Of a stretch of DNA of 64,000 bases, positions 29,307 to 39,635 are shown piece by piece. Every line of letters starts with the position of its first letter. The stretch's first letter is position 1. Both the position numbers and the translations under genes were made by a program. This DNA is from Candidatus Poseidoniaceae archaeon (GTDB taxonomy: Archaea; Thermoplasmatota; Poseidoniia; Poseidoniales; Poseidoniaceae): NCBI GenBank assembly GCA_028356125.1, contig JAOMTZ010000001.1, forward strand, positions 62,001 through 126,000. Direction: 5' to 3'. The notes under the pieces were generated by a model. It did no database searches, was not told where the DNA came from, and was given only the letters and a program-made list of their open reading frames with translations.

Positions 29307-30647
29307 CTAAATCAATGCGATATTAGCGGACACGATTCGGTCATTGGCAAAAGGTGTTAGAATTGGAATGGCTTCTTCCTCCCTTCCGAGTTGGATTAAA
29401 CACGCCCCTAATGCATTTTCAATTTCAATATTTGAAGAGTCTCGACTACGAACTACATTGATTACTCCAAGAGCTTTTTCAGCCCTCCCACTTACTAGCA
29501 GAGCATGGCCTAAATTGAGCAATAAAGTATTGTTGTCAGGTTCAATCTTTGCACCTTGGCGAAGCGCCATAATTGCTGCCTCATACTGAGAGGATGACAT
29601 TGGATCGCCGGCGGAATCCATCTCCAATGCCGATTGTAGTAATGCCAACCCAAGATTGTTGAGAATGGAAGGGTCGTTTTGACGCACGGATGATGCTGAA
29701 GAGAGCACTTGTGCGGCTTCAATCCAAGCCGAGTTACCCATGTGGCCAAAGGCAGAATTGACCATCTGTGCGACTTCTGGTTGCCCTTGGGCATCTGTCG
29801 CCAATGCTCGAGCAGGGTGGAGCTCTGGTGCATCGCCATCTGATGCCATTGAATCTTCAACTGCAGCGTGATGGAATTCATCAAATGTGACTTCAACATC
29901 ACCACTGCCCAGGTCATCATCAAATGAGACCTCTATGACTTGCTCTTCCTGCGAGTAGATCTCATCTAAGTCAACCGCTGCTGCGTCTATACGCCACATA
30001 TCCGGGACATCGTCAGAAATTACGTCTGGAGTAGCCTCGACGCTAATTGTGGCTATTGGTGCAGCACTAGTGGTGATTTCCCCCAATGGCTCATCTGCAG
30101 TCAAACGGAAGACTTCTGGTGTTTGTTCTATTTCTGGCTGAGGTAAATCCTCAGGCTCTGGAATTTGAGGAGAGGAGATTGATGTTAATTCCTCTAATGA
30201 TGGAGAAGTGTAGTCAATAGAGGGTATTTGGTTTTCGTAACTGAAATCGGCTTCTTCAACCTTTTCAATCACCTCTTCAGTTTCCTCAAAGTGAACGGTA
30301 TATCCTTCTGGTTCCGACGTGATTTCATCTTCATTATCCTGTTCCGAATCTAAGTCTGGTAATGGAATTGCCATATCTTCGGCCCCTTCGGTAAAAGAAC
30401 CCACTCCGAATGGTAGTGAGGAGTCTAAGACCTCTGCTTTAGCACCCATTCCAAACGGTAAAACCTCTGCTGAATCGGCTTCATCATCAGTGGAACCGAT
30501 GGCATCCACTACATCATCTAACCCAGGTATAGAATCATCATCCATAACAATATCATCTATCGCTATATCAATAGCAACTTGAGAACCACAGGAAGGACAA
30601 GCCCCCCCTCCTAGGAATAGTAATCCGCAGACTCTGCACTCTTGCAT
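29307..30647 (-). CDS. Zinc-ribbon and TPR protein
   Basis: A 446-residue soluble protein. It begins with a zinc ribbon (ECRVCGLLFLGGGACPSCGS, Cys pairs at 4/7 and about 17/20). Residues about 25-290 are highly acidic and low in complexity, rich in Glu, Asp, Ser and Pro, and probably disordered. The last about 150 residues form TPR-like helix pairs (NNLGLALLQSALEMD, LLLNLGHALLVSGRAEKALG, NALGACLIQLGREEEAI). This suggests a scaffold that binds partners through the TPR end. It lies directly upstream of the rRNA promoter on the same strand; a link to ribosomes is not shown. Confidence 0.8.
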   Translation of the reverse strand: MQECRVCGLLFLGGGACPSCGSQVAIDIAIDDIVMDDDSIPGLDDVVDAIGSTDDEADSAEVLPFGMGAKAEVLDSSLPFGVGSFTEGAEDMAIPLPDLDSEQDNEDEITSEPEGYTVHFEETEEVIEKVEEADFSYENQIPSIDYTSPSLEELTSISSPQIPEPEDLPQPEIEQTPEVFRLTADEPLGEITTSAAPIATISVEATPDVISDDVPDMWRIDAAAVDLDEIYSQEEQVIEVSFDDDLGSGDVEVTFDEFHHAAVEDSMASDGDAPELHPARALATDAQGQPEVAQMVNSAFGHMGNSAWIEAAQVLSSASSVRQNDPSILNNLGLALLQSALEMDSAGDPMSSSQYEAAIMALRQGAKIEPDNNTLLLNLGHALLVSGRAEKALGVINVVRSRDSSNIEIENALGACLIQLGREEEAIPILTPFANDRIVSANIALI

Positions 30648-30711
30648 GTTATCGGCCTAATACGCCACGTGTGCTCTCAACCTTTGAACACACCGCAAAT
30701 ATGAGCACGAA

Positions 30712-32379
30712 TCACTCTTCTTGTTCATTAGAAAGAGATTCTGGTATCATTTTCAGGATAGACTCCGAATCAACCAAAGCTTCAGCCCAATTCTTACCCT
30801 TGCTCTTGCCATTGTAATATTGCCAAATAATACCTAGAAGAGCAATTGCCAAGAGGATCCACTTCCATGCCTCTGCAACCCAGTAAACCATTACAATGTA
30901 TCCTGTGATGATTGTAACTGTCATTAGCATTACAGGGAAACCGGCTTTGAAGAACTCATTAAAGGAAATTGGATATCCTGCCTCCTCGCTCATTCCCGCC
31001 GTAACTACATTGGCAGACGCTCCGATTAGAGTACCGTTTCCACCCAAGCATGCACCAAATGCAAGTGCCCAAATCAGAGGTCCTAATTCTAATCCTAACG
31101 AATCTGAAATTTGTAATACAACTGGAATCATTGTAATTGTATACGGAATGTTATCAATAAATGCAGAAGCGATTGCGCTAACCCAGAGGATGATAACCAA
31201 TGCTGCCACAAATTGGTATTCTACTGAGAAGTAACTAATTGCGGATTCAACTTGATTTCCAATCCATGAAATAACTCCCAAATGCTGCAATGAATGAATT
31301 AATACGAACAATCCTGCGAAGAATATGAGAGTAGTCCACTCAACCTTCTCCAGGGGCTCTTCAAGGTGATGACGTTCTGTGACAAGCAGCATTACAACCG
31401 CTCCAATTAGAGCGACCCATGAAACTGGAATATGCAATATTGGGTTCAGGAAGAAACCAAGTATCACCAGACCAAGAATTGTACCAGATGCTTTTAGCAT
31501 CTTTGCATCCTTGACACCGTACTTGGCTTCCAATTCTTCAACATCACGAATTCTTTCTCCAGAGAACTCTTCAGCATACATCCATTTTAGCATCATGAAG
31601 GTTGGAACTATTGTCAACATGATACCTGGTGCTAATTGAATTATGAAATCATTGAATGCGACACCCTCACTGGCTAAATCAGAATAGCCTGCTTTTTCGA
31701 TGGCACTTTCGCTCATCATCGAACCTATGATGATATTAGGAGGATCGCCAATCATTGTAGCTGCACCACCAATGTTAGAAAACAATACTTCAGCAATTAG
31801 AAGGGGAATCGGGTTCAAATCTAGCACTCTTGCTAATTGGATAGTAACCGGGGTCAACAAAAGCATAGTCGTAACGTTGTCTAAAAATGCTGAAAGGACT
31901 GCAGTAACGGAACACAAAATCACAACTAAAGTCCAAACATTGCCGTTACTTTTTTTGTAAGCCTGAACTGCAAACCATTCGAATACACCAGTGTGAGAAA
32001 TTATTCCGACCATTACCATCATACCCAGAAGTAAACCTATCGTCTCCCACTCGATTAGAGTAGTTGTCTCAGCAAGAGTAAGAGCGCCTCCAACTTTGTA
32101 ATGGTTAAGAGCAAATATTGCAGCTAAACCTCCAACTGCAGCAGCCAAAGTTCGATGAACTACTTCGGTGATAATCATTGCATAAACGAAAATTAGAATT
32201 CCCAAACCTACCCAAACTGGTTCATTTCCTAAGCCTTCTTTCAGAGTGATTCCGATATCGACAGCAGCCCCGCCGCCAGCATTTGATGAAGTGATGAAAG
32301 ACATCATTCCGGCCACAACAAGGGCCAACAGTGCAATCCACTGAGATGGATGTCGATTGAGAATGTAGTTAGCACGCAT
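30712..32379 (-). CDS. SLC13/ArsB/OCA2-type anion permease
   Basis: A 555-residue membrane protein with about 12 helices in two related halves. Each half carries a family motif: LDNVTTMLLLTPVTIQLA and GDPPNIIIGS in the first, IDNIPYTITMIPVV and GNGTLIGASANVV in the second. These re-entrant motifs define the ion transporter superfamily that includes ArsB, the P protein and SLC13 Na/carboxylate or sulfate carriers. The substrate cannot be assigned. It is the last gene after yhbY-like on the same strand, with 40 nt between. Confidence 0.88.
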   Translation of the reverse strand: MRANYILNRHPSQWIALLALVVAGMMSFITSSNAGGGAAVDIGITLKEGLGNEPVWVGLGILIFVYAMIITEVVHRTLAAAVGGLAAIFALNHYKVGGALTLAETTTLIEWETIGLLLGMMVMVGIISHTGVFEWFAVQAYKKSNGNVWTLVVILCSVTAVLSAFLDNVTTMLLLTPVTIQLARVLDLNPIPLLIAEVLFSNIGGAATMIGDPPNIIIGSMMSESAIEKAGYSDLASEGVAFNDFIIQLAPGIMLTIVPTFMMLKWMYAEEFSGERIRDVEELEAKYGVKDAKMLKASGTILGLVILGFFLNPILHIPVSWVALIGAVVMLLVTERHHLEEPLEKVEWTTLIFFAGLFVLIHSLQHLGVISWIGNQVESAISYFSVEYQFVAALVIILWVSAIASAFIDNIPYTITMIPVVLQISDSLGLELGPLIWALAFGACLGGNGTLIGASANVVTAGMSEEAGYPISFNEFFKAGFPVMLMTVTIITGYIVMVYWVAEAWKWILLAIALLGIIWQYYNGKSKGKNWAEALVDSESILKMIPESLSNEQEE

Positions 32380-32419
32380 GATGGCTGCGAGTAATCACGC
32401 CTCTATGAGCATTGGGTCA

Positions 32420-32686
32420 CTAATTCGACCACAAAACGCCGACATTACCCCTTGCTAAGACTAGGACTGAAGATGTTGATTCGGCTAAATGTTGCCAAAC
32501 CAATGCTCTATCTTCACGCTCATAGATGCCTTTATTGATTTTGATTTTGACTAACTTTCTTTTCTTCAGTTGCCCTATTATCTCATCGATAATATTCTCA
32601 GTTACGCCTGTCTTACCGATACGCACGCTAGGTTGAAAATCACGATCCATGGCTTGACGTTTGATACTAGATGGTATATTTGTCAT
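32420..32686 (-). CDS. YhbY/CRM-domain RNA-binding protein
   Basis: An 88-residue protein with the CRS1-YhbY fold: basic helix SSIKRQAMDRDFQPSVRIG, the GKTG loop equivalent to the GxxG motif, then ENIIDEIIGQLKKRKLVKIKI. Such proteins bind pre-rRNA or large-subunit precursors. ATG 32686 is the right start because it lies one nt after the Rnp4 stop; a longer frame would overlap Rnp4. The neighbourhood (Rnp4, Adk) supports an RNA-processing role. Confidence 0.88.
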   Translation of the reverse strand: MTNIPSSIKRQAMDRDFQPSVRIGKTGVTENIIDEIIGQLKKRKLVKIKINKGIYEREDRALVWQHLAESTSSVLVLARGNVGVLWSN

Positions 32687-32687
32687 A

Positions 32688-33023
32688 TTATCGCCCCCTG
32701 TGAAATTTAGGCCCGCCGCCAAATCTTCTCACACGGTTGCATTCAAGACATGTGGTTATTCTCTGGCCATTACGGATTCTAATTCGAGCAGACTCGCCCG
32801 GTATCAAAATGGATTTGCATCCACGGCAAATCCAGTGACGCTGAGCGATAGGAAGTGGTAATCTGTTTCGAGAGGAGGTCTTTACTAGGTGCTTGGCAGC
32901 ATTCCTTCTAGCGACCATTGGCATAGATACATCGGTCATGACCGATGAAAGGTGAGACTGTGCTTCCAGAGCATTCTCTCTTCGTTGGCGTTTAGCCTTC
33001 GACCTAACCTTACTGCGACTCAT
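32688..33023 (-). CDS. rnp4: RNase P protein component 4 (Rpp21)
   Basis: A 111-residue archaeal RNase P subunit. The basic N-terminal helices (SRSKVRSKAKRQRR) are followed by a zinc site from C66, C69, C92 and C95 in WICRGC and TCLECNRVRRFGGG. It aids tRNA 5' maturation together with Rpp29. It is nine nt downstream of adk and coupled to the YhbY-like gene. Confidence 0.93.
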   Translation of the reverse strand: MSRSKVRSKAKRQRRENALEAQSHLSSVMTDVSMPMVARRNAAKHLVKTSSRNRLPLPIAQRHWICRGCKSILIPGESARIRIRNGQRITTCLECNRVRRFGGGPKFHRGR

Positions 33024-33032
33024 ACTTTCAGC

Positions 33033-33665
33033 TCACTCTAACGCAATTAGTATATCTGACGATATCTCATCGATGGCTCTATCACCATCAATTCGGTGGA
33101 ATATTCCTTTTGAATCATACCAATCTGCTAAAGGGGAGGTTTGCTCATGGTAAGCACTCAGTCGACTCATTACAGTATCTGCATTGTCATCAGCTCGTCT
33201 TTTAAAATCGGATGAACCGCATGAATTGCAAGTTCCTTCTACCTTGGTTGGATTGAAAGAATCGTGGTATACAGCGCCACAATCCCCACAGGTATAGCGC
33301 CCACAGATTCTCTCTACAATCTTTTCATCAGGCACTTCAATAGCAATTACATGTGATACATTAGTGATACCTGCAAGGGCTTCGGCCTGAGGTATTGTTC
33401 TTGGGAAACCATCAAACATAACTCCATTTGATGCATCTGCATCCTGAATCCTATCACGGATTAGTGCAATAATAACGTCATCTGGAACAAGTTGACCTGC
33501 ATCCATGAACTTCTTAGCCTCCATACCAGTTTCTGTACCGGCTGCTACAGATGCACGTAGCATGTCACCGGTACTAACTTGAGGTAAACCAGTAGACTGC
33601 ATTATCCTCTGCGCCTGAGTTCCCTTACCGGCACCGGGTGGACCGAACAAAACGATGCTCTCCAT
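33033..33665 (-). CDS. adk: Adenylate kinase with zinc LID
   Basis: A 210-residue kinase of the long bacterial type rather than the short archaeal AdkA type. The P-loop GPPGAGKGT is at 8-16, the NMP-binding arm STGDMLRA at 31-38, and DGFPRT at 85-90. The LID is the long form with a zinc site from C126, C129, C146 and C149. ATG 33665 is used because the kinase fold begins there; the frame is open to 33755 and would run into the upstream protease gene. It begins the adk-rnp4-yhbY run. Confidence 0.95.
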   Translation of the reverse strand: MESIVLFGPPGAGKGTQAQRIMQSTGLPQVSTGDMLRASVAAGTETGMEAKKFMDAGQLVPDDVIIALIRDRIQDADASNGVMFDGFPRTIPQAEALAGITNVSHVIAIEVPDEKIVERICGRYTCGDCGAVYHDSFNPTKVEGTCNSCGSSDFKRRADDNADTVMSRLSAYHEQTSPLADWYDSKGIFHRIDGDRAIDEISSDILIALE

Positions 33666-33691
33666 GTTAACGGCGTGGAGTGCTTCTGTTT

Positions 33692-36600
33692 TCACTGTTG
33701 GCCTTGTTGGGCAAGCCACTGATGGCCGTAGTGTTGCCATTGCTCCATAGACCAACCAGGGGGTAATCCAGTAGGTGGAAGTGGAGGACCAACTTGGACC
33801 TGCGGGACAGGTACTGGAGCTGGAACTGAAACCGGAGGCCTTCCCATTGGAACTGCAACCGGTGGTCGACCAGCTGGAATAGTGGATGGAGGGCGACCAG
33901 TCGGTATCATTGGAGCACTTGGAGGCGGTAGACTTGGTATTGACTTGGCCAATGCATCAGCGATTTCTTCCGCTGTCACACCCCCACTTGCGAGGGATTC
34001 CTGACCCACGACTGAATCCATTACTGCTTGCATCCTCATGCCATCATCTGGAATAGAATGAGCATCCGGGGAAACTAATTCTTCTCCAGAGAGATCTTTC
34101 GGTGCAGATTTCTTTATCCTCCTAGCCACTATTGCAACAACTAGTATCAATGCAGATATTATGGAATAGGCAACTACTGGAGAAACTAAGCCAAACAGTC
34201 CACCTTGCTTCTGTGTATTCTTCACACTCATTTCCAATGTAACTTTGCTCGAACCACAACTGAATGTTAACTCTTCAATTCCTGCAGCCGTATCATCATT
34301 AGTCGACACCATGATTTCTATTTCTTTCTGCTCGCCAACTCCCAAACTTGTAATAGATTCATCAGATAATTCTGAGTTCCATCCATCTGCCTCTAACAGT
34401 ACCGATAAATCAGTATCAAGAGGAGCATTGCCTATATTTGTTACATTCAAAGTTTGAATTGTACTTGTTCCACGCTCAATTCCTAGCAAAGTGCGAGACT
34501 CAGAATCATAATCAATAGCACAGAATCCACTTGATAGTACTTCTACGGGGTAAGACTCGGCAACCTGCATAGTCTCAAACCCGTTGCTAATTGTTGCATA
34601 AACTCCGAGTGTGAAAGCATCTGAGGTAGCATCCTGATTAATAGGCGCCTTTATGCCAACAAGGACTTCTACTGACTGCCTAGGCTCCAAATATGTAGGA
34701 GGGGCTGTGAATCCTACACTCCATCCATCAGGAGGTAATGAATTGGACCATTCGACGCTGATTCCTGAGTTTCCGGTATTTTGAACAGTTAGAGTGTTTA
34801 AATTGAAATCATCGTTTACAAGAGTCGACATTGAGAAATTAGCATCTTGCGTAATTGATAGCCCAATTTCATCCTTGACAATTAATGTAGTCTCGTTGAT
34901 GATAAAGTTAGACTGATCTTGTGAAGTCTTTATCACCAAATGGTTTTCATCATCACGAACTGCAACAGGTGATACTAATATTTCGAAATTTACCTCCGCA
35001 GATTGACCAGGTTGAATTGCTACATCAACCTCTCTGCTTTCAGTTTGGAGGCCGTGAGTTACTTGAATTGTCCAAGTTGTTAATTCGGGATTCACACGAA
35101 CTGCTAAGTCCAATGGTGCATTCCCAGTGTTCTCTATTTCCAGAGTTAAATTTAGTCTCTCACCCGTATCAACATTAACGTTGGTAGCGAAAGCCGCTGG
35201 GCCTACTCCAGTTCCAATATCATCTAATAGATTAGTCTCAAATGACTCAAGCGACTTAACGGTAAGAACTACTGTTTCACTTATGTTCAAAGAGAGGTCT
35301 GTCTCGCTTGTGACTGAACATGTTACTGAATCGGTACTTCCTGCAGGAGGGAATCCATCTGCTACAGGGGGTACATACAATCGAACTTGCATAGGAAGAT
35401 ATTCCAGAATTTCGAGTGGCTCGAAGGAGTATGATGAAGAATTAGATTGACCTAGTTGAACTTGCCAACGGTTTTGGCTGTAACAATCTAAGTCGTAAAC
35501 TGCCGGTGAATTACCAGTGTTTCTAACCGATATAGAAAATGCAGTGCTACCACCTGGTATCGCTTCTAGCCCACTTGTGCCCGCTGGAGCAACTTGAACA
35601 TCCTTTACCTCCTCGACTACTAGAAGCAGTCTAATTGTATGCTTCACAGATGGATTATTACTATATTTAGCAGTTAAATCCATCACATAAGTTCCGGCCA
35701 TTGCGTATCTATCAGTGGCACCTGAAAGGTCAGCATCATCATCGTTCATTGTGATATTCAAGTAGACTTTATCACTGGCCTCGCCCATAGCAGACAAGCT
35801 AAATGGTCCTGAAAGGTCAGAGTTTCTTGACCAAGTGTCTTCAGTTGGCAATAACATATCATCACGTAATGGATTTGGCATTTGTACCTGAGATAAATGT
35901 AATTTTACAGATTGCGTTTCAGTTCCTTCATGTTTCAATACGACAGGCCAGGTGTAACCTTCTGCCGTAGAAGGGTCCAATGTCTGATTAACCATACTTT
36001 CATCTTCTGCACCACTACTATCCAATGTAACTAGTCTAACACCTAATGCCGCAACCGATATTGTCATCTCTTCGATGTTGTTATTCACACCGTTAATTTC
36101 ATCATTTACTTCTAAAATGCTAGAATCAACATCAACTGTCAGTCTCATGTTATGATCGCCAGTAGTTGTAAATGAGTGGAAAAGCGTTAGTGAATCTATT
36201 ACTCCGGCTTTCAAAGAGGAACGGTTTCCGTCAAAAATCATATCTCCTGTAGTTAAGTCCTCTAGAGTAACTCGGAATTTACCAGCATCTAATGTACCTT
36301 GATTTAGCCAAGATACTCTAATTGTTATCAAATCGTTAACCAGAGGAGAAGCAGAAGAGGGGAATATTGAGCCATCGAATACAACTAAGTCTGCCTTCTC
36401 ATCAATAGTTGCATCACCGGTTAAAATCAATGAGAATGCTTGGTCCAGACCACCTGCATGAGTCACACGTAATTGCCACTTTCCGGATGGCAAAGATGAC
36501 GAAGGAGCGATGTTTATTCTCTCTACATTGTTTAAATCATCATGGACACCATTTGGTATTGAAAAGCCATTTAGCATGACGTTCCCCTTGAACACAGAAC

Positions 36601-38479
36601 CATCTGGTGCTGTAAGTAATAAATCCAAATCGTTGACTAACCTAGCTTCATTCTGGGCGGAATTAGCACTTCCTGCAACATCAGTCCACGCCATGGTGAT
36701 ATCGATACCCGAAGAAGGATCGATATCGAATTGGTATAGGGTGGAGAATCCTGCAGATAATATTCTGGAGTTGTCATGGAATGTGTTTAATGCGTTTCCA
36801 TTGTAACTTGGAATAACAGTGTTTGAAACAGAGATTTGCCCCCATCCTTCTACTGCATTAGGAATATCAGCCGTTCCAAGGTCGATCGCACCGTTGATAC
36901 TTGCAGCCTTGATTAAGGAGGCTGTAGGAGTTGAGATACCTACTTCTTCACGGATGAATTCGCGAATCAATGAAACAGAACCACCAGCAACTGCTGTTGC
37001 TTGACTAGACCCTGTGAGCGACATGTACATTCCATTGCCATTCAAGTGCGTGCCTGAGCCACAACTCAATCCTACTGGAATCGCTGCTTCTTCAGCTCTA
37101 CCTGAACAAATAGAAACACCAGGAGCCACCAAATCTGGCTTAACACGCCCATCCAAGGATGGCCCATTTGCAGAAAAGTTTGCCACACTGCCACTTGGAC
37201 TGGTGGTTGAAGCACCAATAGAAAGTACATTCTTGGCCGTTGATGGAGCCATTACCTTGGAGGCATTCTGATTAGGGTCGTCCCCTGCAGAAAATATAGG
37301 TAAGAAATCAGGGTTATCGTGTACAAACACATCCAAAGAACGTGAATCAGCTGTATAAGCGCCATAGTTACCATTCAAACCCCAAGCATTTACTGCAACT
37401 CTGGAACCTTCTTGTTCAGCATGACTAAGCATATCATAAATTGAGCCTATTCTTCCGAAAACTCCTGTTGGATCATGCTCTAAAGCGTAAGCAACAATGT
37501 ATGCACCAGGTGCGATACCTGTTGTCGATGAATCGCCACTGCCATCACCCGCTATTGTCAAAGCAACGTGTGTACCGTGGCCTCCGTTTGAATCAGCAGG
37601 ACTTGGGTCAAGGCCATATTGCGTGTAAACACCTGCAATTCGCCCTACAATATCTGGATGATCTTGGTCAATACCTGTATCGGTGAAGGATATCTTTTCA
37701 CCAGACCCGTCTAGACCTAGTGTAGTGTTTGCAACATCTGGAATTCCTACAATTGCTCCTGCCACGGCATTTGTCAATCGCATCTCATAAGCGGTCTCTG
37801 ACCAAATTATACGGCCATCACGAGCGAGAGACTCCAAATTTATTGACCCTTTAATTTCACACAAATGTAAGCCACACCATGCTTCATCAGCACCCATCTT
37901 TAACAAATCTAGTGTAAGAATATCTAGTGCCATTGGGTTCAAGTCGGCGGCTGGTATTGCTGCAATGTAATCGGTTGACGATCCTACATTCGAAGAAACT
38001 CTCCAACCCGGCATCATCGAACCAGTCCAACGAACAGAATCATCACTTTGGATTGCGAATATGTCACTTGGATTAGATAACCTGACCAGCCAAGTCGATG
38101 AACCTAGATTATCCAATACAAATACATCATGCTGCTCGACTAAATCGTATAACGCATCTCCTGTATGATGGTGTAATTGTACGATAGCCATGCCTGTTTC
38201 TCGGTAGTCATTAGAATCATCCAATCTCGACTTAGGCATTTCCTCAGTTAATGGATCGAAGGTTCCTACAGAAGTATGGATTTGGTAATCAACGTCTTTC
38301 AAAGGCGATTGAATTGTATCCAAAGGTTCCATTGCATGCCATTTGCTGGCAGCATCCTCAAGTAAGTCTACTTCAATGACTACTTGATTATCAACGGCCC
38401 CCGCCATAGGAGCCAGAAGCATCACTACAAGGATAAAAAAGGACCTTTGCGCAGCCAGCATATACCTCGGAACATGCAA
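33692..38479 (-). CDS. Giant secreted subtilisin-like protease with membrane anchor and proline-rich tail
   Basis: 1595 residues. After a signal peptide (hydrophobic about 12-28) and a propeptide-like region of about 220 residues comes an S8 catalytic domain: Asp267 (TDTGIDQDHPD), His301 (GGHGTH) and a Ser near 510 (SLTGSSQATAVAGG). The oxyanion position reads SAGDDPN rather than SAGN. Beta-sandwich modules with NTGN or NIGN turns follow to about 1425, then one membrane helix (VVAYSIISALILVVAIVARR). The cytoplasmic tail has repeated GRPP units and ends GWSMEQWQHYGHQWLAQQ. The start may be ATG 38461 instead. A palindrome lies 25 nt before 38479. Confidence 0.9.
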   Translation of the reverse strand: MHVPRYMLAAQRSFFILVVMLLAPMAGAVDNQVVIEVDLLEDAASKWHAMEPLDTIQSPLKDVDYQIHTSVGTFDPLTEEMPKSRLDDSNDYRETGMAIVQLHHHTGDALYDLVEQHDVFVLDNLGSSTWLVRLSNPSDIFAIQSDDSVRWTGSMMPGWRVSSNVGSSTDYIAAIPAADLNPMALDILTLDLLKMGADEAWCGLHLCEIKGSINLESLARDGRIIWSETAYEMRLTNAVAGAIVGIPDVANTTLGLDGSGEKISFTDTGIDQDHPDIVGRIAGVYTQYGLDPSPADSNGGHGTHVALTIAGDGSGDSSTTGIAPGAYIVAYALEHDPTGVFGRIGSIYDMLSHAEQEGSRVAVNAWGLNGNYGAYTADSRSLDVFVHDNPDFLPIFSAGDDPNQNASKVMAPSTAKNVLSIGASTTSPSGSVANFSANGPSLDGRVKPDLVAPGVSICSGRAEEAAIPVGLSCGSGTHLNGNGMYMSLTGSSQATAVAGGSVSLIREFIREEVGISTPTASLIKAASINGAIDLGTADIPNAVEGWGQISVSNTVIPSYNGNALNTFHDNSRILSAGFSTLYQFDIDPSSGIDITMAWTDVAGSANSAQNEARLVNDLDLLLTAPDGSVFKGNVMLNGFSIPNGVHDDLNNVERINIAPSSSLPSGKWQLRVTHAGGLDQAFSLILTGDATIDEKADLVVFDGSIFPSSASPLVNDLITIRVSWLNQGTLDAGKFRVTLEDLTTGDMIFDGNRSSLKAGVIDSLTLFHSFTTTGDHNMRLTVDVDSSILEVNDEINGVNNNIEEMTISVAALGVRLVTLDSSGAEDESMVNQTLDPSTAEGYTWPVVLKHEGTETQSVKLHLSQVQMPNPLRDDMLLPTEDTWSRNSDLSGPFSLSAMGEASDKVYLNITMNDDDADLSGATDRYAMAGTYVMDLTAKYSNNPSVKHTIRLLLVVEEVKDVQVAPAGTSGLEAIPGGSTAFSISVRNTGNSPAVYDLDCYSQNRWQVQLGQSNSSSYSFEPLEILEYLPMQVRLYVPPVADGFPPAGSTDSVTCSVTSETDLSLNISETVVLTVKSLESFETNLLDDIGTGVGPAAFATNVNVDTGERLNLTLEIENTGNAPLDLAVRVNPELTTWTIQVTHGLQTESREVDVAIQPGQSAEVNFEILVSPVAVRDDENHLVIKTSQDQSNFIINETTLIVKDEIGLSITQDANFSMSTLVNDDFNLNTLTVQNTGNSGISVEWSNSLPPDGWSVGFTAPPTYLEPRQSVEVLVGIKAPINQDATSDAFTLGVYATISNGFETMQVAESYPVEVLSSGFCAIDYDSESRTLLGIERGTSTIQTLNVTNIGNAPLDTDLSVLLEADGWNSELSDESITSLGVGEQKEIEIMVSTNDDTAAGIEELTFSCGSSKVTLEMSVKNTQKQGGLFGLVSPVVAYSIISALILVVAIVARRIKKSAPKDLSGEELVSPDAHSIPDDGMRMQAVMDSVVGQESLASGGVTAEEIADALAKSIPSLPPPSAPMIPTGRPPSTIPAGRPPVAVPMGRPPVSVPAPVPVPQVQVGPPLPPTGLPPGWSMEQWQHYGHQWLAQQGQQ

Positions 38480-38503
38480 CCGTACTTGAATACAAGCCTC
38501 AGA

Positions 38504-38521
38504 TGAGCCCTATAGGGCTCA
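38504..38521. repeat. Perfect palindrome TGAGCCC-TATA-GGGCTCA
   Basis: Seven pairs with a four-base loop. On the minus strand its first three bases are the GAPDH stop codon, and it lies 25 nt ahead of the protease start. It is 17/18 identical to the palindrome at 51975. Confidence 0.8.
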
Positions 38522-39553
38522 CTCAAACAGTGCTGCAATTGCTGCGTCAGTCTTAGCAACTGATGCCTGCCAATCCGACTCAGTACCCATCAAAGCACGG
38601 ATAGCATCTACATTCTCTGGAATGACATCAGACTCCTGATGAATAGCTTGGAAGTAATACAGGTTGTTGCCCACTAATTTGACACCATCCTCCCAAACAA
38701 ATATCTCATGTAAATCACCCCAAGTTCGCCCCATATCTCTTGCGAACTCCATAACTTCGGCAGTAGTTGTAATTCCAGTATCTCCACCATGCATGATTAC
38801 AACACGAGGGCTATTCCTCCACATTTCAAGCACGCTTTCTGTGGTCAGCCCGTGACCTTCAGGAAGAGTTGCAACGATAGAATGAACATGCATTATGGTA
38901 GTTGGAACTGCAACGGCTAATGAATTGATATTGATTTCAGGTTTCACAGTCATTACATCTGGTCCGTGATGGCTTGGAACTTTCAGTACAGGTTTTATTG
39001 CATTAATAGGCCCTTTCTTAGAATCCCCAGGGTCTGCTGCACGACGTATCATTGTGCATTCAACAGACAATTCACCACAGTGATCGTAAAGAGGAACTAA
39101 TGTTCTGGAAAGCCCTGTTGTGTTACAAGAAACAACACGGGTTCCTTCTGCATTCAAATTAGCACTATGATTAGCACATGAAGTGTAAGAAAGGCCGGTC
39201 ATAGCATGCTTCTCTCCACCTTGGAAAATCCACTTTACCCCTGCACTTTGGTACTTAGCCTTGTTATCAGCACCCATTTTCCCAGGAGAGCAGTCGACCA
39301 CAACGTCAGCTACTGCCAACAAATCACTAAGACCGCCGTGGCATTCGTACCCAGCATCAGCAAATGCTGCGATTCGATTAGCGTCATCAAATGTACAATA
39401 CAAAGGGTATCCCTTTCGTACTGCCAAATCGCATCCAAAAGCAGGTCTAGTCTTGGTTACACCAATTATTTCCATATCATCTTGACAAGACACTGCGTCG
39501 GCTACACGCTTTCCGATTGTCCCGTATCCATTGATTGCAACCTTGATTGTCAT
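38519..39553 (-). CDS. gap: Archaeal glyceraldehyde-3-phosphate dehydrogenase
   Basis: A 344-residue enzyme of the archaeal GAPDH type. The Rossmann loop NGYGTIGKRV is at 8-17 and the catalytic Cys143 is in SCNTTGLSRTLVPL. The segments RRAADPGDSKKGPINAI and MHVHSIVATLPEGHG match the family. It phosphorylates glyceraldehyde-3-phosphate with NAD(P). ATG 39553 is chosen because the motif begins there; a Cys-rich extension upstream to 39649 is not part of the family. It is divergent from the GXGXG gene at 39636. Confidence 0.95.
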   Translation of the reverse strand: MTIKVAINGYGTIGKRVADAVSCQDDMEIIGVTKTRPAFGCDLAVRKGYPLYCTFDDANRIAAFADAGYECHGGLSDLLAVADVVVDCSPGKMGADNKAKYQSAGVKWIFQGGEKHAMTGLSYTSCANHSANLNAEGTRVVSCNTTGLSRTLVPLYDHCGELSVECTMIRRAADPGDSKKGPINAIKPVLKVPSHHGPDVMTVKPEININSLAVAVPTTIMHVHSIVATLPEGHGLTTESVLEMWRNSPRVVIMHGGDTGITTTAEVMEFARDMGRTWGDLHEIFVWEDGVKLVGNNLYYFQAIHQESDVIPENVDAIRALMGTESDWQASVAKTDAAIAALFE

Positions 39554-39635
39554 GAGGCTCCCAATGTACCTGCCTTCGCGCCACTCACATGAACATTGCT
39601 TCGCGCAATTGTCGCATCTTGGAGGCAAACGGTTG

